Under the pieces are notes generated by a model that had not been told where the DNA came from, did no database searches, and worked only from the letters and a program-made list of their open reading frames with translations. 49,301 nucleotides of DNA from Myxococcota bacterium (GTDB lineage Bacteria > Myxococcota_C > UBA6777), in the NCBI GenBank assembly GCA_023150835.1, contig JAKLKB010000051.1, forward strand, positions 1 through 49,301, written 5' to 3'. The position numbers and the translations under genes are program-made. Position 1 is the stretch's first letter. Every line of letters starts with the position of its first letter. Below, piece by piece: positions 16,870 through 25,163 of the stretch.

Positions 16870-17315
16870 GCGTTTACTCTACCTGTGGAGGGGGGGGCGG
16901 CGATCTGTCCCTGATCGTGGTGCATCTACCCTAAAATAAAGGGAAAATCTTGTCGTCCTGACAATCCTGATGCAAAAGCGCGGCGAATATAAAACAAGTT
17001 AGAAAAAGATCACAACCCATTTGTGCATCCGAAACCAAGCCTTGGGTGGCTTTGGCGAATGAAGTCTTTGTTTTTGAATGATAAATTTTTTGAATTTTTT
17101 TTCGCCCTGTCGATTTTTTTGGCTTGGCTAGGTGCTGAATATTGCTTCATTTTTTATGGATGCGAGGTGCTGTTGGGCATGATTTTTTGAAGCGCGATTC
17201 AGCGCCTGAGCGGAAGCGTGTATGGAAGTTGAGAAAGAGGCGGTAGTAAGGGCGTGTTGATGTTATTGTAAGATTTTTTGTGCAAGAGAGCAGCGAGGAT
17301 CGATGTCGAGAGCGG
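16870..17315. other. AT-rich intergenic region upstream of the barrel gene
   Basis: No gene is seen here. Bases 16940-17160 are much richer in A and T than the rest of the window, with runs of T at 17060-17120. That fits a promoter or nucleoid-protein binding region upstream of the barrel gene. Confidence 0.5.
16935..16964 (-). promoter_or_regulatory. Possible promoter of the barrel gene
   Basis: On the minus strand TTGTCA (16964-16959) and TTTATT (16940-16935) are 18 bases apart, about 66 bases before the start codon. The match to consensus is moderate. Confidence 0.35.
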
Positions 17316-17553
17316 GGTGTTCGTTCGCATAAGCTACGCGGATCTGCTTTGCGTGCAGGTTTGTTGTAGGGGATCCCGGGTGTTCGTTCGGATAAGCTAC
17401 GCGGATCTGGCGGATATCGAGGGTGCGGTGTTGCGGTGTTGCAGGGTGTTCTTTCGCGTAGACCGTGTGGATGGTGGCGAGATGACGCTTGCGTCCAGAT
17501 GGTGGATGACGGGGTGTGTGTTATTTCGCGTAGACCATGTGGATGGTGGCGAG
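17316..17553. repeat. Decaying tandem duplications of a gene's 3' end
   Basis: Four related copies start near 17316, 17378, 17446 and 17517. The last is the 3' end of the neighbouring gene (…TIHMVYAK-stop). The copy at 17446 matches it at about 33 of 35 bases and reads TIHTVYAKEHP, with GAA where the gene has its TAA stop. The two outer copies read IRVAYPNEHP and IRVAYANEHP in the same frame. Confidence 0.7.
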
Positions 17554-18336
17554 TTTGCCGTTGCCATCGCAAGAGAAAGAAGAGAGTTGTTTGTGTTGTT
17601 CGGCTTTTTCGCTGTCGTTGCCTTGGCCTTTTCCAGCGAGCATATCGATGACGTGAGGATCGCAGTTTCCGTCGTTTCCGCCGCCAAAGCGGTGTTCGCC
17701 GTTGTATTCGTTGACGGGGCGGGTGAGTAGGTCGGTTTTGGTGGGGTAGCCTTCGTTGCTTTGGAGGAGGACTTGGAATCCCCAAGCGGTGCTGAAGCCA
17801 CCGAGGGCGGATTTGGGGACGATGGCGATCATGGTTTTGCCGGATGCGCTGGTGGAGGTGGGGATAACGATATCGCTTTTGAATTTGCGGGCTTTGAGGT
17901 TAATCTCGCTTTTGAGTCGGGTGGTGCCTTGAGGGCTGATCAGGACGACTTTGTTCCAGCGATGTCCTTTGGCGAATTGGACGTTCATCCCGGGGAGAGC
18001 TTGGCTGTGGCCGCCTTTTCCGGTTTTGATGTAGACTTGGGCGAATTGGACGCTAAAGCCATTTCCGCCCCATGAGCGGGAGTTCCAGACATCGCGGAGG
18101 CGATTGCGGACGGTGATGCGGAATTCCACATTGCTGCCTTTGTCGGTGATCTTGACGTGGGTAAGGTCAAAGTCGCCTTTTTGGTAGTCGCCTTTGGTGG
18201 GGTAGATGTACTTTCCGGGTCCGTTGTCGTCGCCTTTGGGGTCTTTGAAGGAGACGGTGTCGTTGGCGTATGAAGCGAGAGGAAGGGCAAAGAAAGCAAG
18301 CAGGGCGAGAACAGAGGACAAAGCAAGTCGGGTCAT
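17521..18336 (-). CDS. Secreted glucodextranase C-terminal-domain-like protein
   Basis: This 271-residue protein has a signal peptide (LALSSVLALLAFFALPLASYA) followed by VSFKDPKGDDNGPGKYIYPT and FDLTHVKI. That arrangement is the hallmark of the SLH-like C-terminal binding module of glucodextranases and amylopullulanases (Pfam Glucodextran_C). VQFAQVYIKTGKGGHSQALPGMNV and a late FGGGNDGNCDPHVIDML also fit that family. Here the module stands alone with no catalytic domain. It lies next to the barrel gene and the GH57 locus, so a role in binding alpha-glucan in the periplasm or at the surface is likely. Its 3' end has been duplicated downstream several times. Confidence 0.8.
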   Translation of the reverse strand: MTRLALSSVLALLAFFALPLASYANDTVSFKDPKGDDNGPGKYIYPTKGDYQKGDFDLTHVKITDKGSNVEFRITVRNRLRDVWNSRSWGGNGFSVQFAQVYIKTGKGGHSQALPGMNVQFAKGHRWNKVVLISPQGTTRLKSEINLKARKFKSDIVIPTSTSASGKTMIAIVPKSALGGFSTAWGFQVLLQSNEGYPTKTDLLTRPVNEYNGEHRFGGGNDGNCDPHVIDMLAGKGQGNDSEKAEQHKQLSSFSCDGNGKLATIHMVYAK

Positions 18337-18517
18337 GTGTGTCAGATCTCCTATCGGGTTGTGTTGCGGGCTTTTCCCGAGGATTCGGGGTCAGGTGTCC
18401 CGCGTTGGACGGAAGAGAGGTTGTTTTATGCACCGTGAGGTGCGTTGTTTTGTGGGTGGGTGGTGTATCGTGTTTGTGGAGACGAAGTCAAGGGCGTGAT
18501 CGGCGATCCGTGATGGA
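18337..18517. other. Intergenic region, no gene recognised
   Basis: The stretch between the glucodextranase-like gene and the minisatellite carries no convincing coding frame. It should contain the promoter of the gene starting at 18336. Confidence 0.45.
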
Positions 18518-18690
18518 GGCGGACGAAGGGGCGATATCGGCGGGTTCTGTGGATGCGGATGAAGGGGCGATATCGGCGGGTTCTGTGGATGCGGATGAAG
18601 GGGCGATATCGTTGGTTCTGTGAAGGCGGTTTCAAGGGCAGGATCGTTGGTTCTGTGAAGGCGGTTTCAAGGGCAGGATCGTTGGTTGTG
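18518..18690. repeat. Two adjacent minisatellites of 36-bp and 35-bp units
   Basis: About three units of a 36-bp repeat (core gaaggggcgatatcggcggg) run into two units of a related 35-bp repeat (core gaaggcggtttcaagggcag), linked by the shared phrase gttggttctgtg. Units are directly adjacent, with no spacers, so this is not a CRISPR array. In one plus-strand frame the 36-bp unit reads DADEGAISAGSV, but no gene signals support translation. Confidence 0.85.
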
Positions 18691-18699
18691 GAGGAGGTG

Positions 18700-18818
18700 T
18701 CAGGCGAGATCCGCCCATAGCGTGATCGTTAAAGCGTAGGGGCAGTCTCCTGTGGTTGCCCAATAATCGGGCGTCTAGGCACGATTGTTTGTGTACACAT
18801 CATGCGGATATCGTCTTA
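18700..18818. repeat. Family A fold-back repeat, copy 6, providing a stop codon
   Basis: This 119-bp copy starts TCAGGCGAGATCCGCCC and ends GGATATCGTCTTA. Its last three bases are the TAA stop (minus strand) of the metallophosphoesterase gene. The element therefore defines the end of that gene and may also form a terminator-like hairpin beyond it. Confidence 0.75.
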
Positions 18819-19553
18819 GATGCCAACAAAGAGACGTTTTCCGAAAGCATCGGGCAATCGGGCCTCGAAGACGCGTCGTGCGCTGAGAGCGATATCGTAT
18901 TCGACGCGGTATTGCTCGAAGGTGCGGCTTTCGGTGTCAAAGATGGCGTAAGCAGCGCGGGGATCGTAGTCGCGTGGTTGGCCGATGGAGCCGACGGAGA
19001 TGATGTATTTTTTGCGCGGGTCGAGTTCGATCAAGCCGGGGACCATCTGGATGACTTCGACACCGTCGTGGGCAAAGATGCGGCAGAGGTGGGAGTGTCC
19101 GATGAAGGTGACTTGAAGGAGTTCGCTGCTGTGTTGGTAGGCTTCTCGGGCTTGTTCCATATTGAAGATGTAGTTGAATTCTTCGGGATGGATGGGAGCG
19201 CCGTGAGAGAAGCAGACGTTGATATCGGGTTCATTTTTGAGGTAGGGGAGGGAGCGCAACCAAGCGAGATGTTCTTCGCGGAGGACTTCGACAGTCCAAT
19301 CGAGGGCTTGTTTGGCTTGGTCGTAGTAGTAAGAATAATCCATTTTGCCTGATACAGCGGCGTCATGGTTGCCCATGATGGTGAGGCTGGAGACCTCACG
19401 GATGATATCGCAGCATTCGTTGGGGGATGCGCCGTAGCCAACGACATCACCGAGGCAGACGTACCGTTCAATCGATTTTTTTTGGAAGGCTTGCATCACC
19501 GTTTCAAGGGCGGCGAGGTTGGCGTGGATATCCGAAAGAATGCCTATCCGCAT
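18816..19553 (-). CDS. Metallophosphoesterase, YfcE/MJ0936-like
   Basis: A 245-residue calcineurin-like phosphoesterase starts at ATG 19553, with GGAG upstream; a longer frame to 19655 lacks a better start. The metal ligands are all present: DIHAN (Asp8, His10), CLGDVVGYG, GNHDAAVSG, FSHGAPIHP and FIGHSH. The order and spacing match single-domain phosphodiesterase/phosphatase families in the cytoplasm. The substrate cannot be told from sequence. The last codons and the stop lie against a family A repeat. Confidence 0.9.
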   Translation of the reverse strand: MRIGILSDIHANLAALETVMQAFQKKSIERYVCLGDVVGYGASPNECCDIIREVSSLTIMGNHDAAVSGKMDYSYYYDQAKQALDWTVEVLREEHLAWLRSLPYLKNEPDINVCFSHGAPIHPEEFNYIFNMEQAREAYQHSSELLQVTFIGHSHLCRIFAHDGVEVIQMVPGLIELDPRKKYIISVGSIGQPRDYDPRAAYAIFDTESRTFEQYRVEYDIALSARRVFEARLPDAFGKRLFVGI

Positions 19554-19845
19554 CGCTGGCTCTCCTCCATCGCGGGGCTGGTGGGGTGTGGTAGGTTCAA
19601 AGAGGTTTCGCGGTTTGATCTGAGCAAGGGCGTTGAACTTTCGTCGTCGAACCACAGGCTGTGCCTTGGGCAGAGGGCGACCACCGAGAGGACAAGGGGC
19701 GATGGAGCCATCGAAACGCTAGGGCCACCCGTTGAAGTGGAAGGGTTAAACAGACAGGAGGCGTCAGCGGGGGTGTATAACACAGAGAGGGAGTGAAAAG
19801 AAAGAGGCTGATCAAAGGTGGCGGGATGAGAAGGGGGGTGGTTTG

Positions 19846-20253
19846 TCATGTTTTTTGTGCGGCGCGGCGGTGTTTGGCGAGGGTTTTTCGGATCTTGAAG
19901 TCAAGTTCGGAGAATTGGAAAGGTTTGTTGATGTATTCGTCGGCTCCGTAGAGTGGGGAGGTGAGGCCGTTGAGGTTTTCGCCGATGCCGGTCACCATGA
20001 TCAAGCCGATGTGGTTGTACTCTTCGTGTTCACGGACGTATTTGGCGACTTCCCATCCAGAGAGTCCGGGCATACGGACATCGAGGAGGATCAGGTCGGG
20101 CTGTTGGCTGATGATCATGGAGAGTCCGGCGTCTCCGTCGGGGGCTTCGAGGAGTTCGCAGTGCATTTGACTGAGGTGAGCCATGACCATTTGTCGTAAT
20201 TCGGCGTCGTCATCAACAACGAGGATGAGGGGTGTTGCGCGTGGACTGGTCAT
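19846..20253 (-). CDS. Single-domain response regulator
   Basis: This 135-residue receiver domain has no output domain. It starts at ATG 20253 behind AGGAG. The acidic pocket VVDDDAE, phospho-acceptor in LILLDVRMPG, switch threonine in MVTG and the conserved Lys in YINKPFQ are all present. Like CheY- or DivK-type proteins it would act through partner binding after phosphorylation by a histidine kinase. No kinase is encoded nearby, so the partner is unknown. Confidence 0.92.
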   Translation of the reverse strand: MTSPRATPLILVVDDDAELRQMVMAHLSQMHCELLEAPDGDAGLSMIISQQPDLILLDVRMPGLSGWEVAKYVREHEEYNHIGLIMVTGIGENLNGLTSPLYGADEYINKPFQFSELDFKIRKTLAKHRRAAQKT

Positions 20254-20301
20254 CCGTGGACTCCTTGGCGTCATGCTGCGTGTGTCACCGACATGACGGG
20301 G

Positions 20302-20766
20302 TTAGGCGGGGATCTCGATGGATTGCAAAACTTTTTCAAAGTTTTGTTTTTTGGATTCAAAAACGGACGCTGCAGAGGTGCCCGTAAAGAGCATGACTTC
20401 GTTGGGTCTTGTCAAGATGGCGACACGCATTTGACAAACTTCGACGCGTTGCCCACGCAAGATGAACTGGTAGGAAACGCTGTAGGCTTCAAAACCGCCG
20501 TAGGTACAGGGTTCTTCGTTGAGCATACGAAAGCCCGTCAAGCGGGTTTTGAGTTCGGCCATTTGTTGGCTAAGGAACTTTTGAGGTCCGAGACCGGGTC
20601 GGATGCGTTCGCGGCTGAAGGCGACGTTTTCGCGGAATCCCGAACCGAGGCGCAAGTGGGGGGATTGGCGGGGATCGATCACGCGAGGGGCGACGAATGT
20701 ATGAACCGTCCGATCACTCCAAGTATCGGGAAGGTCAATCGATAGAGATCCGATAGCAACACGCAT
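20302..20766 (-). CDS. DcrB-like (DUF1795) protein
   Basis: This 154-residue protein has no signal or membrane segment. It fits DcrB/DUF1795-like small alpha/beta proteins: an N-terminal strand pair (IGSLSIDLPDTWSDRT), a central stretch LNEEPCTYGGFEAYSVSYQFILRGQRVEVCQMRVAIL (shown here only as a region of ~37 residues) and a final helix VFESKKQNFEKVLQSIEI. The start at ATG 20766 is preferred over an upstream TTG at 20814. Such proteins sit near type VI secretion or chemosensory genes in some bacteria, but nothing here supports a specific role. Confidence 0.6.
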   Translation of the reverse strand: MRVAIGSLSIDLPDTWSDRTVHTFVAPRVIDPRQSPHLRLGSGFRENVAFSRERIRPGLGPQKFLSQQMAELKTRLTGFRMLNEEPCTYGGFEAYSVSYQFILRGQRVEVCQMRVAILTRPNEVMLFTGTSAASVFESKKQNFEKVLQSIEIPA

Positions 20767-21096
20767 CTTTTGTTTCTCGGCTGCGTTGGGGGCGCGTGGG
20801 CCTACGAGAGGCAAAAGTGAACCGTGTCAGGTATCACTTGGGGGGGGGGACGCGCCGGTTTCGGCTTTCCGCTTGGGCGACATAAAGGACTGGGTACGCG
20901 ATATCGAAGAGTCTATCTTGGTTTCTCAAGGGCCTTTTTTACGGCCTCTGCAATGTTTCGAGAGGCTGTGTTTGGGGCAGGACTCAGGGGTGGCGCGGTG
21001 GGCCTTCGGTATGTTTGTGTTGGATCTTTGGCGTCAGACCGAGGCTTTGGGCGTGGCCCTGCTTTTGTTGAGAGGTGTTTGTGCTGTGTTGGAGCA

Positions 21097-21438
21097 TCAT
21101 TCGCTTTCGGTGTCTGCGAAGGCGAGAACGCTTGCCATGGCGGTTTCAACGCTCGAAGGCAAGGCATCCATTCCGAGCATGGCTCCCCATTCGGTTTGTC
21201 GTGCGAGGCGCGGATTTTCGAGCAATGCGGCGAGCATTTCGGCTTCTTCGGGGCTGAGTTCTTCGGGTTGTTCTTGTTGTTGGCCTGAGCCGCCGCGTTC
21301 AAACCGATCCACTTCGTCCACGCGTTCGAGCGCCTCGGCAGCTTCGAGACGATCATTGGCTTCTGTTTTGGAGGTTTTTTCGTTGCGAGAAGCGCCTTGT
21401 GTGGAGGCTCCGCGCACGTTGGGTCGATGGATCTTCAT
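21097..21438 (-). CDS. Small acidic hypothetical protein
   Basis: This 113-residue product starts at ATG 21438, with GGGAG nine bases upstream. It is charged and rich in Glu and Ala, with likely helices in ANDRLEAAEALERVDEVDRF and EELSPEEAEMLAALLENPRLA. No signal peptide, membrane segment or known motif is visible. The longer frame to 21675 has no supporting start. Confidence 0.55.
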   Translation of the reverse strand: MKIHRPNVRGASTQGASRNEKTSKTEANDRLEAAEALERVDEVDRFERGGSGQQQEQPEELSPEEAEMLAALLENPRLARQTEWGAMLGMDALPSSVETAMASVLAFADTESE

Positions 21439-21868
21439 AAGCGATATCTCCCGTGTACACGAGGGGATCGGATGATGCTTGTTGTTTGGAGGGGGTTCTC
21501 TTGCGTATCCAACAAGCATCGACTCGATCGTAGAAGATGCCAGCACCTTCGTGTGCTTGTCAAGTCTTGCGTCGCGAGGGCGGCAGTTCGAGCGATCCTC
21601 GAAATAGGCAAGCCAAACGAAAAGGAATGTTTCTTGGGTGTCTTGGCGCTGTGTGTGTACCTTTGGTCTTGACAAGGCGGGTGCTTTTCTATGTACTTGT
21701 GCAGCCGAAGAAACAAGAAAGCCTCATTCCTCTCGGTTGCTGCTTTTCTTTTGTTTGGTGGTGTCCCGAAGCACAAGGAAACGGTCTGTTCTTGGGTTTT
21801 GACAGAAAAACAGAACGGCACCGGCCTTCTCAACGGTGGTTTTCTGGCTAACACATCGAGGTTTTTTG
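21439..21868. other. Divergent intergenic region
   Basis: It separates a minus-strand gene from a plus-strand gene and should hold both promoters. A TTGACA at 21669-21674 lies 15 bases before TATGTA (21690-21695), a weak plus-strand promoter candidate. No gene or repeat is seen. Confidence 0.4.
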
Positions 21869-23644
21869 ATGACGATGATCTGGAGTGCTTCTCCTTTTGC
21901 GATCTTTTGGTTGGCAGCGGACCCGATCAAGATCCTCTCCGGCTTGGTGTTGGGTGTCGTCATGGTGGGGATTATGCTGTTAATTCTCCGATCTATGGGC
22001 ATCGACAGCCAGACTCCACCTGCGATGGTTTGGCGCAAGATCAAACTGTTCTTTGGGGCGTTGATCTTGCCGCTTTTGGCGGGTCGAAAGTTGAAGGAAG
22101 CGGATACCCTCGAAGAAGGGGGCAAGTTGGGCGAGGCGTTGACGATCTATCTTCGTTTGTTTGACTTTGACGGGATGTTGAGTTCAAACGCGACCCTTGC
22201 GATCCACAACGAAACGTTGCTCGAACGGATCGAGGATATCTGCGAGCGGACGGGGTATGATTTCCCTGCCGAACAGATCAACCGATTCCGCGAGGATATC
22301 TACGATTATTATCTGGTTCGCCAAAAGCACCTTACACCCGTCGATTACGACGGAACGCCGCTGCATCGGCCAGAGAACGAAGATCGTTTTAAAGACAAGC
22401 TCAACATGACCCAAGAGCGCGATCTGATCAAAGGTTTTGAGCATTTTCTTTCGACGTTGATCCAGCGTGTCCAAGAACATCTCAAACGAGGTGGCGTGGT
22501 GGCTCGCCCGCGTGTGAAAAAGCCGCAGGTGTCGCCTTCTCAGGTCGGTCTAGATGCCCCTGATGTCCCGATGGGAGCCGAAGACTCCGCCGATGCCTCT
22601 AGCGAACAAGGCGATATCTATCGCAATGATCCTGAACGCTCGCTACCTGCACGCGGTTTTGCCCATCCACCCGCCCAGTCCGTTCCCGCCAAAGAAGCCA
22701 ATCCCTTTTCCGTCGACGATCCCCGCTCTCCGTTTTCCGAATCAACAGGCACTCTTCGCAAGTTGACGGGAGTCCAAGAAGATCAACCCTCTCCTTCGGC
22801 CAATCCTTTCGCAAGCCCCGCTCCTGCCGCCCCTAGCGCAAACCCCTTTGCACAACGCAGCCAAGATGCCCTTGCTGCGGTCAACGGCGGACCCGCGATG
22901 CCGATGCAGGCCCGACCTGCCGGGATGGCTATCCCCCAACCTGTTGTGATGCCCGCGCCTGCGATGGCGGCTCCTGCTCCGCAGCCCACAGGTGGATTTC
23001 CCAACTTCGGACAAGCACCTGCAACCACACCGAGCGGTACATTCCCCGCACCCGGTGGTTTTCCCGGGGCCGCACCCCGCCCTGCTGCTCCGGGCTTTCC
23101 GCAGCCTACCTCACCACAAACGATGGCTCCACAGCCCACAGGCGGATTTCCCGGCTTCCAAGGTCCTCCGCTTGGAGGACAAGCGCCACGCCCCGCAGCC
23201 TCGGGGTTTCCGCAACCTACTGCTCCACAACCCACAGGTGGATTCCCCGGCTTCCAAGGTCCTCCGCTTGGAGGACAAGCGCCACGTCCCGCAGCACCGG
23301 GCTTTCCGCAGCCCATGACTTCTCAATCCATGGCCCCACAACCGACAGGCGGATTCCCCGGTTTTCAAGGCCCACCCCAAGCGGCTCCGATGCCGCCCGC
23401 AGGATCGCCTTTTCCACAACCGACAGGCGGATTCCCCGGCATACAAGGTCCCGCGACGGGTTCTATCCCCTCTCCTCGACCCGCAGGATCGCCTTTTCCA
23501 CAACCAACAGGCGGATTCCCCGGCTTCCAAGGTCCGCCCCAAGCGGCTCCGATGCCGCCCGCAGGATCGCCTTTCCCACAACCAACAGGCGGATTCCCCG
23601 GCTTCCAAGGCCCCCCTGCTGGTTTCCCCGGTCAGAAGAAGTAG
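21869..23644 (+). CDS. Membrane-anchored protein with Pro/Gly-rich repeat tail
   Basis: The product has 591 residues from ATG 21869 (GAGG seven bases upstream; a GTG at 21836 is possible). Two hydrophobic segments at about 3-17 and 24-42 are followed by a charged, mainly helical domain to about 220 (KEADTLEEGGKLGEALTIYL looks like one helical repeat). From ~220 on the protein is low complexity. The last ~270 residues repeat a phrase of the type FPQPTGGFPGFQGPP at least seven times, with variants. Such tails can act as flexible spacers or interaction surfaces. No known family was recognised and the function is unknown. Confidence 0.75.
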   Translation: MTMIWSASPFAIFWLAADPIKILSGLVLGVVMVGIMLLILRSMGIDSQTPPAMVWRKIKLFFGALILPLLAGRKLKEADTLEEGGKLGEALTIYLRLFDFDGMLSSNATLAIHNETLLERIEDICERTGYDFPAEQINRFREDIYDYYLVRQKHLTPVDYDGTPLHRPENEDRFKDKLNMTQERDLIKGFEHFLSTLIQRVQEHLKRGGVVARPRVKKPQVSPSQVGLDAPDVPMGAEDSADASSEQGDIYRNDPERSLPARGFAHPPAQSVPAKEANPFSVDDPRSPFSESTGTLRKLTGVQEDQPSPSANPFASPAPAAPSANPFAQRSQDALAAVNGGPAMPMQARPAGMAIPQPVVMPAPAMAAPAPQPTGGFPNFGQAPATTPSGTFPAPGGFPGAAPRPAAPGFPQPTSPQTMAPQPTGGFPGFQGPPLGGQAPRPAASGFPQPTAPQPTGGFPGFQGPPLGGQAPRPAAPGFPQPMTSQSMAPQPTGGFPGFQGPPQAAPMPPAGSPFPQPTGGFPGIQGPATGSIPSPRPAGSPFPQPTGGFPGFQGPPQAAPMPPAGSPFPQPTGGFPGFQGPPAGFPGQKK

Positions 23645-23702
23645 CCCTCCCCACAACGCAGCCCTCTCGTCAAGTAGCCCTCCCCACAACGCAGCCCTCT
23701 CG
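23641..23702. repeat. 33-bp direct repeat, two units
   Basis: Two units of gtagccctccccacaacgcag... lie directly after the stop codon region of the Pro/Gly-repeat gene. The first unit includes the stop TAG. Confidence 0.75.
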
Positions 23703-23703
23703 C

Positions 23704-23815
23704 TAAGACGGTATCTGAGTGATGTACACAGCAAACGAGAGTACGCAGATGCCCGATTATTGGGCAGACACAGGGGGCGAACACTCAGACTCCCATCACA
23801 CGGCCCTTTCCACCC
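23704..23815. repeat. Family A fold-back repeat, copy 7 (inverted, diverged)
   Basis: It starts TAAGACGGTATCTGAG and keeps GTACGCAGATGCCCGATTAT followed by TGGGCAGACACAGGGGG, matching the family core. The right end is eroded. It lies between two converging genes. Confidence 0.6.
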
Positions 23816-23897
23816 TTGCCATCCGATCTGCGTTTGAACCAACCCCGTATCTGCGTTGTTTCAAGCGGTACAGACGTGGTTCCAGTTCCACAACACT

Positions 23898-25163
23898 CTA
23901 GCGAGCAAGGTATTCGTCGATCGAAAGCGCCGCGCCGAGTTGTTTGAGTTTGTTTGGGAACGCTGCGAGGCGTTCTGTGAAGGCGTTTTCTTGAAGTGCG
24001 CTGCGCCCTTCGATGAAAAGTGCCGCAAGCAACAGCCCTAATTCATGGAAACCATGCAGGATGGATATCTCTGCGCTATGAAGGCGCTGTTTGGGACCGA
24101 GGTGGAGGGTGTGATCTCTTTCTGTCAAAGAGACGCCGAATTGGCGGAGTTTGCTTCGTATCTGGGCAGAAGGGTACTGCGTGTCGTGAGAAAAGGATTG
24201 TTGCGATCGAGTCAGCAACAACCAGATCCACCAAGCATCGCGAAGGATGGGAGGAACGTCGAGCGGAGGGACGCGATCGGGCGCAGGGAAGGGCTTTTTT
24301 GTGCGGAGGTGGAGCGTTTCGGGGGTGGGCCGTTGGAGATCGATCTCTGTCTCAGAAATCGCATTGATCAAGGCATCGACGCCCCAAACACGCCGTCCTG
24401 TCAGGGTGATCTGACCTGCTGTGATCATCGTCCCCAACAGCAATAACCCCGTTTCTAGCCGATCAGCGGGAAGTTGAAGTGTGGTGCTTTTTAGGGGCCG
24501 TTGTGCAGAAGAGCCACATCCGTCGACGAGCAGCGTCTTGCCTTCGCGCTGGATCGCTGCGCCCATGGATTGCAGCATCGCGATCTGTTCGTTGAGAAGG
24601 GGGTCTTCATCGGGAAATGAAAGGAGGCTCTGTCCGTCGGCTCCGAGGGCAGCGAGCATCCAACAAGACGTACGAAACGGATGTGCTGGAACACCTCGAA
24701 GATCCGCACCCTTCAATCTCGTGGAATGGAGTTTTAGGTAGCCTGTCTCTTGGGTGATGGAGACGCCCATCTTTGCAAGGCCCGTGAGTAGGCCAGACCA
24801 GACGTGTGCAGGCGTCGGATCGTAGGGCGATATCGCAAACCGCACAGCGCCACACCGCAAAAGTAGCGGTATCATCGGCCAAAGCAGCGTCTCACTTTCT
24901 CGCAATAGACCGTACGGGATCGTGCTTTCTTGTGGCGAGCCTTGGACGCGCACGCGCTCTTGCGTTTGCGCCCATGACATCCCGATGTGTTCGAGAAATC
25001 CACGCATCCGCTGGCTCTCGCCGTTTTGTGGGAGACCTTCGATCTCCAATACGCCATCCGTGATCAGCGAAAGCGAAAGTGCAAAAAGACCCAAGCTGCT
25101 AGAGCCTTGGACTTCAACGCGCCCCTCCAGTCGCTTCCCTCCATCCACGATCCATCGTCTCAA
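23898..25163 (-). CDS. MurA-like enolpyruvyl transferase lacking several catalytic residues
   Basis: This 421-residue protein has the EPT (EPSP synthase/MurA) fold and is closest by eye to UDP-GlcNAc enolpyruvyl transferase: RLEGRVEVQGS at the start, LKGADLRGVPAHPFRTSC in the middle, LPADRLETGLLLLGTMI and KLKQLGAALS at the end. Key MurA residues differ. The Lys22-Asn23 pair is Ser-Ser, Cys115 is Asp (YDPTPAHV), Arg120 aligns with His, and the DLR motif near 370 is replaced. Asp at 115 occurs in natural fosfomycin-resistant MurA proteins, but loss of Lys22/Asn23 is more serious. The start is TTG 25163, which overlaps the tatC stop by four bases (TTGA), so translation is probably coupled. It is either a divergent paralogue or a new activity, and less likely the only MurA of the cell. 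Confidence 0.7.
   Translation of the reverse strand: MRRWIVDGGKRLEGRVEVQGSSSLGLFALSLSLITDGVLEIEGLPQNGESQRMRGFLEHIGMSWAQTQERVRVQGSPQESTIPYGLLRESETLLWPMIPLLLRCGAVRFAISPYDPTPAHVWSGLLTGLAKMGVSITQETGYLKLHSTRLKGADLRGVPAHPFRTSCWMLAALGADGQSLLSFPDEDPLLNEQIAMLQSMGAAIQREGKTLLVDGCGSSAQRPLKSTTLQLPADRLETGLLLLGTMITAGQITLTGRRVWGVDALINAISETEIDLQRPTPETLHLRTKKPFPAPDRVPPLDVPPILRDAWWIWLLLTRSQQSFSHDTQYPSAQIRSKLRQFGVSLTERDHTLHLGPKQRLHSAEISILHGFHELGLLLAALFIEGRSALQENAFTERLAAFPNKLKQLGAALSIDEYLAR

Noticed and set aside
18518-18690. Possible CRISPR array
   Set aside because: The units are contiguous, with no unique spacers and no cas genes, so it is a minisatellite.
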